A stretch of 64,000 nt of DNA from Bradyrhizobium sp. 200. GTDB lineage: Bacteria > Pseudomonadota > Alphaproteobacteria > Rhizobiales > Xanthobacteraceae. The translations under genes were made by a program, and so were the position numbers. Positions 45,030 to 53,812 of this stretch are shown in pieces. The notes beneath the pieces are model-generated. The model did no database searches. It was not told where the DNA came from and saw nothing but the letters and a program-made list of their open reading frames with translations. Within the stretch, counting starts at the first letter, position 1. Every line of letters begins with the position of its first letter. The stretch covers positions 6,554,001-6,618,000 of the forward strand of contig NZ_CP064689.1 of assembly GCF_023100945.1 (NCBI RefSeq), in the 5' to 3' direction.

Positions 45030-45557
45030 TCAGCCCTCAGATTCGCATTTCGCCAGCACGTCCTCGAGCGATATCGCCGATTTCAGCATCATCGCCGCCA
45101 CCGCCTCGATATCGTCGAGATGGGCGGTCGGCAGCGCGGTTTCAACCGCCGTATCCGTCGCGATGCCGACAATGCCGGGATCGTCGGGGAACAGAAACGG
45201 CTTGCCGTTGGCGGCGCGAAAAACCTCGATCTTGCGGTGCGGCTCGCGCTTGAAACCCTCGACCACGACGAGATCGACCGGCGACATCTTTGCCAGCAGT
45301 TCCGGCAGCCGCGGCTCGCGGGCGCCACGCAGCTCGTGCATCAGCGCCCAACGCTGGCTGGAGGATACCAGGACTTCGGCCGCGCCGGCCTCGCGATGCT
45401 TCCAGGAATCCTTGCCAGGCACGTCGACATCGAAGGCGTGATGGGCGTGCTTGATCACGGACACGCGCAGGCCCTGTTTCTGCAATTGCGGGATCACCCG
45501 CGTCAGCAAGGTGGTCTTGCCGGCGCCGCTCCATCCCGCGAGGCCTATTACTTTCAT
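45030..45557 (-). CDS. mobB: Molybdopterin-guanine dinucleotide biosynthesis protein MobB
   Basis: 175 aa P-loop protein. Walker A is GWSGAGKTTLLTRVIP, followed by HAHHAFDVDVPGKDSWKHRE and VVVEGFKREPHRKIEVFR, both typical of MobB. It assists MobA in making the bis-MGD cofactor needed by FdsA, perhaps by supplying GTP. It lies nine bases before moeA and is divergent from fdhD-mobA across a palindromic repeat. Confidence 0.95.
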   Translation of the reverse strand: MKVIGLAGWSGAGKTTLLTRVIPQLQKQGLRVSVIKHAHHAFDVDVPGKDSWKHREAGAAEVLVSSSQRWALMHELRGAREPRLPELLAKMSPVDLVVVEGFKREPHRKIEVFRAANGKPFLFPDDPGIVGIATDTAVETALPTAHLDDIEAVAAMMLKSAISLEDVLAKCESEG

Positions 45558-45588
45558 TTTCGTTCTCCGGCGGCGGCGTAGTTATCTT

Positions 45589-45679
45589 CGTCATGCCCGG
45601 GCTCGTCCCGGGCATCCACGTCTTCACGCTAGAGCCGAAAGAAAGACGTGGATGGCCGGGACAAGCCCGGCCATGACGG
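45589..45679. repeat. Palindromic repeat (TCGTCATGCCCGGGC type)
   Basis: TCATGCCCGGGCTCGTCCCG with GGGCATCCACGTCTT on the left matches AAGACGTGGATGGCC and GGGACAAGCCCGGCCATGA on the right in inverted form. It is a third family of dispersed palindromes. It fills much of the region between the divergent mobB and fdhD starts, so it may lie in the promoter area of one of them. Confidence 0.75.
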
Positions 45680-45747
45680 GTAGACCGTGACTTGTCAGCC
45701 TTGGTGCTTATATCAGCCCCACGACAAAGTCATGCTAACCTGCGGAT

Positions 45748-46635
45748 ATGATGAAAATCGACAAAGCCCCCGCCCCCCTGATCGTGCCGAATCCCGAGGA
45801 TCCGCGGCTGACCGAGCGCGTCGCCGGGACCGACCAGACCGGCGCGGCGGTCGAGATCCGGGTGCCGGTGGAGCGGCCGCTGACGCTGTATCTGAACGCG
45901 CAGGAAATCGTCACCATGATGACGATCGGCGACTACCCGGAATACCTGGCGCTTGGCTATCTCCTGAACCAGAACATGCTGAAATACGACGACGTCGTCA
46001 CCGAGGTCGAATATCACGACGACCTCCAGGTGGTCGTGGTGCGCACCGAGCACCACACCAACTTTGAAGCGAAACTGAAGAAGCGCACGCAAACCTCCGG
46101 CTGCGCGCAGGGCACCGCGTTCGGCGATCTGCTTGAAGCGGTCGAAAGCGTGGCCCTGCCGAAGGCGGAATTGCGCACCTCCTGGCTCTACCAGATGACG
46201 CACGCGATCAACACCATGCCTTCGCTCTATCTGGAAGCCGGCGCGATCCATGGCTGCGTGCTGTGCAAGGAAGGCACGCCGGTGTGCTATACCGAGGATG
46301 TCGGCCGCCACAATGCCGTCGACAAGATCGCCGGATGGATTTATCGCCATGGCGTCGATCCCGCCGACAAGATCCTCTACACCACCGGCCGCCTCACCTC
46401 CGAAATGGTGATCAAGACGGTGCGGATGGGAATCCCCATTCTCGTCTCGCGCTCGGGCTTCACCGCATGGGGCGTCGAACTGGCGCGGCAGGTCGGGCTG
46501 ACGCTGGTCGGGCGCACGCGGGGAAAACGCTTCATCGCGCTGTCGGGACAGGAGCGGATCGTGTTCGACCAGAACCTCGACTATGTCGAGGAAGAATCCG
46601 CGCGGCACAAGCGCAAGGGCGAAAGCGATGACTGA
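45748..46635 (+). CDS. fdhD: Formate dehydrogenase accessory sulfurtransferase FdhD
   Basis: 295 aa. FdhD transfers sulfur from a cysteine desulfurase to the molybdenum cofactor of formate dehydrogenase. The family signature [15 protein letters not shown] and [19 protein letters not shown] with [13 protein letters not shown] are clear. The usual conserved-loop CxxC is not complete: the equivalent segment is [14 protein letters not shown], with only one Cys, though a further CVLC occurs before the RHNA motif. It overlaps mobA by eight bases and probably serves FdsA, which is encoded 10 kb away on the other strand. Confidence 0.94.
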   Translation: MMKIDKAPAPLIVPNPEDPRLTERVAGTDQTGAAVEIRVPVERPLTLYLNAQEIVTMMTIGDYPEYLALGYLLNQNMLKYDDVVTEVEYHDDLQVVVVRTEHHTNFEAKLKKRTQTSGCAQGTAFGDLLEAVESVALPKAELRTSWLYQMTHAINTMPSLYLEAGAIHGCVLCKEGTPVCYTEDVGRHNAVDKIAGWIYRHGVDPADKILYTTGRLTSEMVIKTVRMGIPILVSRSGFTAWGVELARQVGLTLVGRTRGKRFIALSGQERIVFDQNLDYVEEESARHKRKGESDD

Positions 46636-47245
46636 CATTCCCGGCGTGCTTCTTGCCGGCGGGCTGGCGCGCAGAATGGGCGGCGGCGACAAGCCGATGC
46701 GCACGATCGCCGGCCGCACCATCCTCGACCGCGTGATCGCGCGGCTGAAGCCGCAATGCGCCGGCCTCATCCTCAACGCCAATGGCGATCCCGCGCGCTT
46801 TGCCGCATTCGGACTTCCGGTGATCCCTGATGGCGTCGCCGATTTTCCCGGCCCGCTCGCAGGTATCCTCGCGGCGCTCGACTGGGCCGCCGCCAACCGG
46901 CCAGATGTAAAACTTGTTCTGAGCGCCGCCGCCGACTGCCCGTTCCTGCCGCACGATCTGGTCTCGCGGCTGTACGGCATGCTCGAAGCAGAGAACGCGG
47001 AGCTTGCGGTTGCCGCCTCCGACGGGCAGTCGCATCCGGTGATCGGGCTATGGAGCGTCGGCTTGCGCGAACAACTGCGCCACGCGCTTGTCGTCGAAGA
47101 CGTCAGGAAGATCGACCGCTGGACCGCACGCTACAAGCTGGCGACCGTGACATGGCCGATCACCCCGCTCGATCCGTTCTTCAACGCCAACACCATGGAC
47201 GACATTGCCGAGGCAGAACGGCTGGCGGCGCTGGATGGGGGTTGA
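46628..47245 (+). CDS. mobA: Molybdenum cofactor guanylyltransferase MobA
   Basis: 205 aa. The nucleotidyltransferase signature [16 protein letters not shown] opens the protein. Next come [33 protein letters not shown] and the C-terminal [15 protein letters not shown], which is typical of MobA. It joins GMP to molybdopterin to give the guanine dinucleotide cofactor. ATG 46628 lies inside the end of fdhD, so the two are translationally coupled. Confidence 0.95.
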   Translation: MTDIPGVLLAGGLARRMGGGDKPMRTIAGRTILDRVIARLKPQCAGLILNANGDPARFAAFGLPVIPDGVADFPGPLAGILAALDWAAANRPDVKLVLSAAADCPFLPHDLVSRLYGMLEAENAELAVAASDGQSHPVIGLWSVGLREQLRHALVVEDVRKIDRWTARYKLATVTWPITPLDPFFNANTMDDIAEAERLAALDGG

Positions 47246-47419
47246 CTAAACACTCTCCGTCGTCCTCGCGTTCGCGGGACGACGGCAGGATAAACTCAGC
47301 AAGCAATCGTCTTAACTACCTGGAGATTGAAGAATTCGGTCGTGATTTCAGCTTCAGATTAATGCAATTTAATAGACTTGCTCATAGGGTCGCCGCGATG
47401 GATTTTGGCGCGAGGCACC

Positions 47420-48103
47420 GTGGCTATATTCGGACGCAGGAAGCCGCAAAGCTTTACCGAGTTCAAGGAGACCATGCGTCCGACGCCGGACGCAGATGGT
47501 GTGACGCGCGTTTTCCCTAGGGAACTCTGGGACGATCCAAAGATCGGAAAATTCCTGCAGGAAGTTGGCTTTGCCCCGGATGATGCGCGCAACATCCTCC
47601 CGACAGCAGACGATTACATCGCGCTTTTCGCCGAAGCCAGGAAGCGGCTGGATGAGCGCACCGAAGCCTTCAACCGTGAAATGACGATGCGCCATGGCTA
47701 TTGCCGTGCCCTGCCTTTTCTGGTCATCGACCATACGATCTGGGACGGCGAACATGGGGCGTTTCTGTATGCCCAGTTGAAGCTCATCGGGTTCGATGAC
47801 TGGAACGTACTTATGCTGGCAGCGGATGTCCGTACCAAGGAGGCCTGTGACCTCGCAGGCCATCCCGGCACGATACCGGCGGTTACGCAGGTCATGACCG
47901 AGCGCGTGGTGCAATGGAGGCGGCGCTATGAAGTCGCGCTGGAAGCATTCGGGGTTACAGCGACGGGCGGCCAAGGAATCACCCAAGGCATGACCCGGGA
48001 GCAATTCGACGCTGAGCAGGACGATTTGCGCAGGGAGATCGTGGACAATGTCGGCTGGATGAAGCCACGGATCATCAGCGAGCTGCTCCGCATTCAGGGC
48101 TAA
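47420..48103 (+). CDS. Hypothetical protein, ~227 aa
   Basis: I do not recognise the family. From GTG 47420 it reads VAIFGRRKPQSFTEFKETM, then an acidic and hydrophilic protein rich in Glu, Asp and Arg, with no signal peptide or membrane helix. Notable segments are DDPKIGKFLQEVGFAPDDAR, VIDHTIWDGEHGAFLYAQL and DNVGWMKPRIISELL. The frame is open earlier (47378), but the GTG has a weak AGG upstream and the protein looks native from there. It ends seven bases before the convergent monooxygenase gene. The start is uncertain. Confidence 0.6.
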   Translation: MAIFGRRKPQSFTEFKETMRPTPDADGVTRVFPRELWDDPKIGKFLQEVGFAPDDARNILPTADDYIALFAEARKRLDERTEAFNREMTMRHGYCRALPFLVIDHTIWDGEHGAFLYAQLKLIGFDDWNVLMLAADVRTKEACDLAGHPGTIPAVTQVMTERVVQWRRRYEVALEAFGVTATGGQGITQGMTREQFDAEQDDLRREIVDNVGWMKPRIISELLRIQG

Positions 48104-48110
48104 GAGAAAC

Positions 48111-49241
48111 TTACGCCGCCAGCGGCACGGTCCAGGCGTCGTAGCCATAGACCCAGTCGGTATCGGTCTTGCCGCTGAGCCAGGTATTGGCGCGCGAGGT
48201 CTGCTGGATACGCTCCGTCCGCTCCTTGCGCGTCGCCTCAAACCGGCGAAAAGCATTTGCAACGCCTTCCCGCTCCACGCCGTCGAGACAGCGCGACAAC
48301 ACCGCCGCGTCCTCGATCGCCATGGCTGCGCCCTGCGCCATGTAGGGTGTCATTGGATGGCAGGCGTCGCCGAGCAGCGTGACGTTGCGATCCGTCCATC
48401 GCTCCAGCGAGCTGCGGTCGACGATCGCCCATTTATGGACATCGGGGCATGCGGCCAGCACCTGCTCGACCTGACGGTCGAAGCCGGCGAACGCCTTGCG
48501 CAACTCCCTGACGTCGCCCTTCGCAGACCACGACTCGATGCGGAAATCCGGTTCCGGCTGGCTGGTGACGAGATAGATCTCGCTGCGATCCGGCTTGACG
48601 TAATAGATAACGATGTGGCGGTCCTCGCCCCACCATTTGGTGCAATCGTCGATCTTTTCACCGCCGAGCAACGCGGCGGGATAAGTGGTGCGGTAGGCGA
48701 TCCGTCCGGTGAAGCTCACCGGCGAGACGCCGAACAGGATGTCTCGCACGACCGAGTGAATGCCATCGGCGCCGATCACGGCGTCAGCGATTGCAACTGC
48801 GCCGTTGGCAAAAGCGAGCCGGACGCCGTCGCCGGTTTCCTCCAGCCCGACCAGTTCGTGATTGAGCTTGACGTACTCATCGGGAACGGCGCTGGCGAGC
48901 GCCGCATGAAGATCGCCGCGGTGCGCCAGCAGATAGGGCGCGCCAAACTTCTGTTCGGCGCTTTCGCCGAAGATCATGTCGAACTTGACTTCGCCGGTGC
49001 GCCAGTCGCGGTTGTTCCAGGAGCGCGGATAGAACGATTGCGCTCGCAGCCTCGCCTCCAGCCCTAGGCCGCGCAGCACCTTCATGGCGTTGCAGCCGAT
49101 CTGGATACCGGCGCCCAGCCGCGCGAATTGCGTGGCCTGTTCGTAGACGGTGACATCGATGCCGACCCGCCGCAGCGCCGCGGCGGTCGCGAGCCCACCC
49201 ATGCCAGCACCGATGATCGCAATCGATAGCGGTCTTGCCAT
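48111..49241 (-). CDS. FAD-dependent aromatic-ring monooxygenase
   Basis: 376 aa, class A flavoprotein monooxygenase. The dinucleotide-binding motif IAIIGAGMGGLATAAALRRV is at the N-terminus, then the DG motif (IGADGIHSVVRDIL) and the second FAD motif LLGDACHPMTPYMAQGAAMA. It resembles salicylate/6-hydroxynicotinate-type hydroxylases, which use NAD(P)H and oxygen; the substrate cannot be decided. ATG 49241 is chosen since the FAD motif begins at once there; earlier frame is low-quality. It follows the MoeA-PBP gene by 49 bp on the same strand, perhaps without functional link. Confidence 0.9.
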   Translation of the reverse strand: MARPLSIAIIGAGMGGLATAAALRRVGIDVTVYEQATQFARLGAGIQIGCNAMKVLRGLGLEARLRAQSFYPRSWNNRDWRTGEVKFDMIFGESAEQKFGAPYLLAHRGDLHAALASAVPDEYVKLNHELVGLEETGDGVRLAFANGAVAIADAVIGADGIHSVVRDILFGVSPVSFTGRIAYRTTYPAALLGGEKIDDCTKWWGEDRHIVIYYVKPDRSEIYLVTSQPEPDFRIESWSAKGDVRELRKAFAGFDRQVEQVLAACPDVHKWAIVDRSSLERWTDRNVTLLGDACHPMTPYMAQGAAMAIEDAAVLSRCLDGVEREGVANAFRRFEATRKERTERIQQTSRANTWLSGKTDTDWVYGYDAWTVPLAA

Positions 49242-49290
49242 TCCCGTCCCTGCCCGAGCCGTTTCTGTTGACGGCTTCTTTTGTCGCGCG

Positions 49291-51252
49291 TCAGGCCGGC
49301 CGAAATCCCGCCTGTTCGAGTGCCGCGCGTCCCTCTTGCGATGCCAGCGCATCGAGGAAGGCCTGCACGGCCGGCCGTTGCTTGCGCGCCGTCACCAGCG
49401 CAAAATCATAATGCTCTTCGGCGAAGGGAATGAAACCCAGGTTTGACGCATGCGCGACCGGCGCAATGGTCATGCCCCAGTCGGCACGGTGCTGTGCGAC
49501 CGCAGCCGCCACTGCATTGTGCGAGCGCGGCTGATTCCAGTAGCCGTCCGGGCGCGCGCCGCCGAGCAGCCGGTCGATCAGGATGCGCGTACCCGCCCCC
49601 TGGTTGCGATTGACCATGATGCAGGCCGGATCGGCGAGCGCGGCGTATACAGCGTCTTCGGCATTCAGACCTTCGAAGCGCCGATCGCCCTTGCGGAAGA
49701 CGATGCCCTGCATGCGACGCCATCCCGACACCAGTTCGAGCCCGTCGCTGAGATAGGGCGTGTTGTAGGTCTCGGTCTTCTCGTCGAACAAATGGATCGG
49801 CGCAAAATCGCACTCGCCGCGCTTGGCGGCCGAGAGCCCGCCGAGGCTGCCGACGGCGATCGAGCGCACGACAAGTCCCGCATGTGCGAGCGGCGCAGTG
49901 ACGAGATCGAGCCCGGTGCAATGGCTGCCGACGATGACAAGATCCGGCACCCGCACATGCGGCGTGAACAGCGTCACCTGGGCTTGCGCGCCGGCCGGCA
50001 TCTGATCGGCCAGCGCATCGATGCGCAGAAAGCCGTCGGCCTGCGCAAAGGAGGTGATGGCGCCGGAGCCCTTGCCGGTGGGGTACGCGATCAGCCCGTC
50101 CGCCCCTTCGACCAGCGACACCATGACGAATTCGGTGCGGCCGAGTTCGGAGGCGATCCGCACCGGCACCCGCGCATCGACCTTGGTATCCGAACGTGGC
50201 GGCAGGCCCGCCATCCGCCGCAGCACCGGCACGATCATGTCGTGGAAGGTGAACATCGCCGAGGTCGGAAATCCCGGCAGGATGATCACGGGCTTGCCGT
50301 CGCACACCGCAAGGCACAGCGGCTTGCCGGGCTTCAGCGCCACGCCATGCGCGATGATGCCGGGCTTGCCGAGCCGGCCGATGATGCGGTGCGAGACGTC
50401 GCCCGTGCCCTTGGACGTGCCACCCGACAGCACCAGCATGTCGCTGGTCGCGAGCGCCTCGCGCATCGCGGTTTCGAGTTGCGCTTCGTCGTCCGGGATC
50501 GCGCCAAAAAAATGGACCTCGCCCCCATTCTCCGAGATCGCCGCCGTGACGATCGCGCCGTTGGTATCGTAGATCGCAGCCGGCCGCAGCGGCTGGCCGG
50601 GCTGCACAAGTTCGTCGCCGGTGGAGATGACGGCGACGCGCGGCCGCCGCGCGACGTTTACATGCGCGATTCCGCAAGCCGCCAACATGCCGATCTCGCG
50701 CGAGCCGATGATGGTGCCGGCACGCAGCAGCGCCTCGCCGCGCGCGATATCTGAACCAGCATAGGACACGAATTGTCCGGGAGAAGCGGCGCGGCGGATT
50801 TCGATCGCGCGAGGGCCTGCCGGCTGCGTATGCTCGACCATGACGACGGCGTCGGCCCCGCGCGGCACCGGACCGCCGGTCGCGATGGATGTGGCCGTTC
50901 CCGACAATACCGGCCGCGTCGGCGCAATGCCGCAGGCGATCACCTCGTCGTTCAGCATCACGCGGACCGGCGCGGCCTCGCCGGCGGAGGCAAGATCGGC
51001 CGAGCGGACCGCAAAGCCATCGACATTGGAGCGATCGAACGGCGGCACGTCGATCGGCGCCACCACGTCCTCAGCGAGCGCGCAGCCAAGCGCGCCGACG
51101 AGCGGGCGCTGCTCTCTAGGCACCACACACGGGAACAAGGCGGCCTCGAAACGCGCCAGCGCATCCTCGCGCGACAGGATCGTCAGGAATTGTTCCTGCT
51201 CGTTATTGTCGCGATCCTTCGCCGAGGGCGTATTGGTCATTCCCGAGCTCAT
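49291..51252 (-). CDS. MoeA-like protein fused to a periplasmic-binding-protein-like domain
   Basis: 653 aa. The first ~410 residues are MoeA-like: VPPFDRSNVDGFAVRSADL, ATGGPVPRGADAVVMVEHT, VISTGDELVQPGQPL, LSGGTSKGTGDVSHRI and IILPGFPTSAMFTF. The last ~230 are a PBP-like domain (VTLFTPHVRVPDLVIVGSHC, GGLSAAKRGECDFAPIHLFD, ACIMVNRNQGAGTRILIDRL) as seen in some molybdate/tungstate-related regulators. Such fusions are known in proteobacteria and probably combine cofactor metal insertion with substrate sensing. It starts with the ATG that follows the upstream MoeA-like stop by one base. Confidence 0.92.
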   Translation of the reverse strand: MSSGMTNTPSAKDRDNNEQEQFLTILSREDALARFEAALFPCVVPREQRPLVGALGCALAEDVVAPIDVPPFDRSNVDGFAVRSADLASAGEAAPVRVMLNDEVIACGIAPTRPVLSGTATSIATGGPVPRGADAVVMVEHTQPAGPRAIEIRRAASPGQFVSYAGSDIARGEALLRAGTIIGSREIGMLAACGIAHVNVARRPRVAVISTGDELVQPGQPLRPAAIYDTNGAIVTAAISENGGEVHFFGAIPDDEAQLETAMREALATSDMLVLSGGTSKGTGDVSHRIIGRLGKPGIIAHGVALKPGKPLCLAVCDGKPVIILPGFPTSAMFTFHDMIVPVLRRMAGLPPRSDTKVDARVPVRIASELGRTEFVMVSLVEGADGLIAYPTGKGSGAITSFAQADGFLRIDALADQMPAGAQAQVTLFTPHVRVPDLVIVGSHCTGLDLVTAPLAHAGLVVRSIAVGSLGGLSAAKRGECDFAPIHLFDEKTETYNTPYLSDGLELVSGWRRMQGIVFRKGDRRFEGLNAEDAVYAALADPACIMVNRNQGAGTRILIDRLLGGARPDGYWNQPRSHNAVAAAVAQHRADWGMTIAPVAHASNLGFIPFAEEHYDFALVTARKQRPAVQAFLDALASQEGRAALEQAGFRPA

Positions 51253-51253
51253 A

Positions 51254-52366
51254 TCAATCCTGCAACATATAGGCATCGACCGGGCTGCCTGCCGCAAAGC
51301 CTTCCGAGCCGCCGGGCACCACGAGCCAGGCGTCGGCACGCGCAATCGCGTCGAGCGATAATTCGCCCACCGCCAGCGTGGCCCACATATCCTGCTTCCG
51401 CTCCAGCAACACGATCTCGGCGATGCCGACCTGAGATGCAATCTTGCGCGCCAGCGGCAAATTGACCGTTTTGCGCTGGCGCCGGCCCGAGAGGCGATCA
51501 ACCGCGGGAAGCGCCAGCGTCCACCATGCCGCAAGAGCCTGGCTTGGTGCGCCCGGCAGCACCACGACGGGCGTCTTGCCGATGCGCCCGACAGCCGACG
51601 TGCGGCCTGGCTGCAGGGCAATGCCGTGGGCGAAAATTTTGCCACGTGCAGCCAATGCCGTCACCGCCGCATCGGTGCGCCCGACGCCGGAGCCGCCGAC
51701 AATCAGCAGCAGACCGCAGGCGCCGTCATCGAGTGCCGCGGCAATCGATCCGGCATCGCGGTCCGCGGCGGTGAAGGAGACGGCTTCGGCGCCCGTAGCT
51801 TGCGCGCTGTCCGCGATCAGATCCGCCGTCACGCTGCCGCCGGGGACATTGACGATGCGCAGCCGCGGGCGGCGGACGTTCAATCGCTGCAATCCGGCGG
51901 CGCGCGCCATCAGGAGATCGCGCGGCAGCACGCGCCGCCCGGCCTCCGCGACGAGACTGCCCGCGGCGATATCGCCGCCGGCCCGGCGCACGCCCTGCCC
52001 CGGAATCGCCTCCGCCAGCACCTGTGGCAGCGGGCCGGACAAATCGACGGAATCGGAATCGAGCACACAATCGCAAGTCTCCGGCATGGCCTCGCCGGCC
52101 TCGACCCAAACCGGCGGCGCCGACAATGGCAACGGCGAATACGAGGATGCGCCGACGAGATCGCGGGCGCAAAAAGCGTAGCCGTCCGCTGCGGCAATGT
52201 CGCGCGGCGGATAAGCCTGGAGCGGCGGCATCCCGGCGGCGATGCAACGCAGCGCTTCCGAAAGCGTTAATTCCACCGGCGCGACCGGTTCCACGCCGTT
52301 CAGCAGGGCGTCGAGCGCACTATCGAGCGGTGTCAACGAGGTCGGCAGGCGCTGGGGCGAGGTCAT
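51254..52366 (-). CDS. MoeA-like molybdopterin-binding protein
   Basis: 370 aa. It has a MoeA/MogA-type molybdopterin-binding fold: YPPRDIAAADGYAFCARDL, GGDIAAGSLVAEAGRRVLPR, GGSGVGRTDAAVTALAARG and VVLPGAPSQALAAWWTLA. It is shorter and more divergent than the MoeA at 43.8 kb and lacks the clean NSAxDGYA block, so it may be a paralogue with a specialised role rather than a second MoeA. It is translationally adjacent to the downstream fusion gene, one base apart. The upstream region 52367-52544 is divergent with a solute-binding protein gene. Confidence 0.85.
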   Translation of the reverse strand: MTSPQRLPTSLTPLDSALDALLNGVEPVAPVELTLSEALRCIAAGMPPLQAYPPRDIAAADGYAFCARDLVGASSYSPLPLSAPPVWVEAGEAMPETCDCVLDSDSVDLSGPLPQVLAEAIPGQGVRRAGGDIAAGSLVAEAGRRVLPRDLLMARAAGLQRLNVRRPRLRIVNVPGGSVTADLIADSAQATGAEAVSFTAADRDAGSIAAALDDGACGLLLIVGGSGVGRTDAAVTALAARGKIFAHGIALQPGRTSAVGRIGKTPVVVLPGAPSQALAAWWTLALPAVDRLSGRRQRKTVNLPLARKIASQVGIAEIVLLERKQDMWATLAVGELSLDAIARADAWLVVPGGSEGFAAGSPVDAYMLQD

Positions 52367-52544
52367 GGCTCGGCTATGCCCTGAATCGGGCCGGAAATAA
52401 ACAGAACCGGGGGTAGTTCATCGTCGGGCCCCTCACGGGACCACGTTGACGCCGACCCAAAATAGTTGCAAATGAGACCAATTGGCGGATCAAACCGCCT
52501 GCAAAAACCGACGGCCAACGCGCCGATTCCAGGGAGAAGACAGG

Positions 52545-53756
52545 ATGTTCGCCGGAAACCTATCCAGGCTGGGAATACTCGCGGCCGCGCTGCTGGCGTC
52601 GACCGCCGCGCTCGCGCAAGTCTCCGACGACGTGGTGAAGATCGGCGTCCTCACCGACATGAACGGCCCGGCAGCGACGCCGACCGGCCAGGGCTCGGTC
52701 ACATCAGCGCAAATGGCGATCGACGATTTCGGCGGCAAGGTGCTGGGCAAGCCGATCAGCATCATCGTCGGCGACCATCAGCTCAAGCCCGACATCGGCG
52801 GCGCGATTGCGCGGCGCTGGTATGACGTCGATCAGGTCGACCTGATCGTCGACGTTCCGGTCTCCGCGGTCGGCCTTGCGGTGCAGAACATTGCCAATGA
52901 CAAGAAGAAGCTGTTCATCACGCATTCGACCTTGGCCGCGGATTTCCACGGCAAATTCTGCACGCCCTACGCGATGCAGTGGGTGATCGACACCCGTTCG
53001 CTCGCCGCAGGCACCGCGCAGGCGGTGGTGAAGCGCGGCGGCGATAGCTGGTTTTTCATCACCGACGACTATGCGTTCGGCCACTCGCTCGAACGCGACG
53101 CCTCCAGCGTTGTCACCGCCAATGGCGGCAAGGTGCTGGGCTCGGTGCGGCCGCCGCTTGCGACGCCGGATCTCTCGTCTTTCGTGCTGCAGGCGCAGGC
53201 CTCCAAAGCCAAGATCATCGGCATCGCCGCCGGTCCGCCCAACAACATGAACGAGATCAAGACCGCGGCTGAATTCGGCGTGCTCAAGGGCGGCCAGCAG
53301 ATGGCCGCGCTGCTCGCGCTGATCACCGACATCCATTCGCTGGGATTGCCGGCGGCGCAGGGCCTGTTGCTGACGACCTCATTTTACTGGGACATGGACG
53401 ACAAGACCCGCGAATGGTCAAAACGCTATTTCGCCAAGATGAACCGGATGCCGACGATGTGGCAGGCCGGCGTCTATTCCTCGGTCACAAGCTATCTCAA
53501 CGCCATCAAGGAGGCCGGCACCGACGAGCCGCTGAAAGTGGCGGCGAAGATGCGCGAAAAACCGGTCGAGGATTTCTTTTCCCGCAACGGCAAACTGCGT
53601 GAGGACAATCTGATGGTGCATGACCTGTGGCTGGTGCAGGTCAAGAAACCTGAAGAATCGAAATATCCGTGGGACTACTATCAGATCCTCGCCAAGATTC
53701 CCGGCGATGAGGCGTTCGGCCCGCCCGATCCTGCGTGCGCGATGGCGAAGAAGTGA
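52545..53756 (+). CDS. ABC transporter substrate-binding protein (type I, branched-chain amino-acid-like)
   Basis: 403 aa. A signal peptide is clear (LGILAAALLASTAALAQ, cleavage after ALA). The mature part begins VKIGVLTDMNGPAATPTGQG and has AQMAIDDFGGKVLGKPISII, VSAVGLAVQNIANDKKKLFI and FFITDDYAFGHSLERD, typical of periplasmic type I binding proteins of the LivK superfamily. It would deliver a ligand, perhaps an amide or aromatic acid, to an ABC importer. No permease or ATPase gene is adjacent, so it is an orphan. AGGGAGAAG lies upstream of ATG 52545. Ligand unknown. Confidence 0.93.
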   Translation: MFAGNLSRLGILAAALLASTAALAQVSDDVVKIGVLTDMNGPAATPTGQGSVTSAQMAIDDFGGKVLGKPISIIVGDHQLKPDIGGAIARRWYDVDQVDLIVDVPVSAVGLAVQNIANDKKKLFITHSTLAADFHGKFCTPYAMQWVIDTRSLAAGTAQAVVKRGGDSWFFITDDYAFGHSLERDASSVVTANGGKVLGSVRPPLATPDLSSFVLQAQASKAKIIGIAAGPPNNMNEIKTAAEFGVLKGGQQMAALLALITDIHSLGLPAAQGLLLTTSFYWDMDDKTREWSKRYFAKMNRMPTMWQAGVYSSVTSYLNAIKEAGTDEPLKVAAKMREKPVEDFFSRNGKLREDNLMVHDLWLVQVKKPEESKYPWDYYQILAKIPGDEAFGPPDPACAMAKK

Positions 53757-53760
53757 GAGG

Positions 53761-53812
53761 CGAGTAGCGAATGGCGAGTAGTAATGGTGAAACCATTCGC
53801 TATTCGCTATTT
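53761..53812. terminator. Inverted repeat between the two solute-binding genes
   Basis: The left arm CGAGTAGCGAATGG pairs (with one G-T-type mismatch) with CCATTCGCTATTCG on the right. It lies between convergent stops at 53756 and 53807, so it may terminate both transcripts. Confidence 0.6.
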
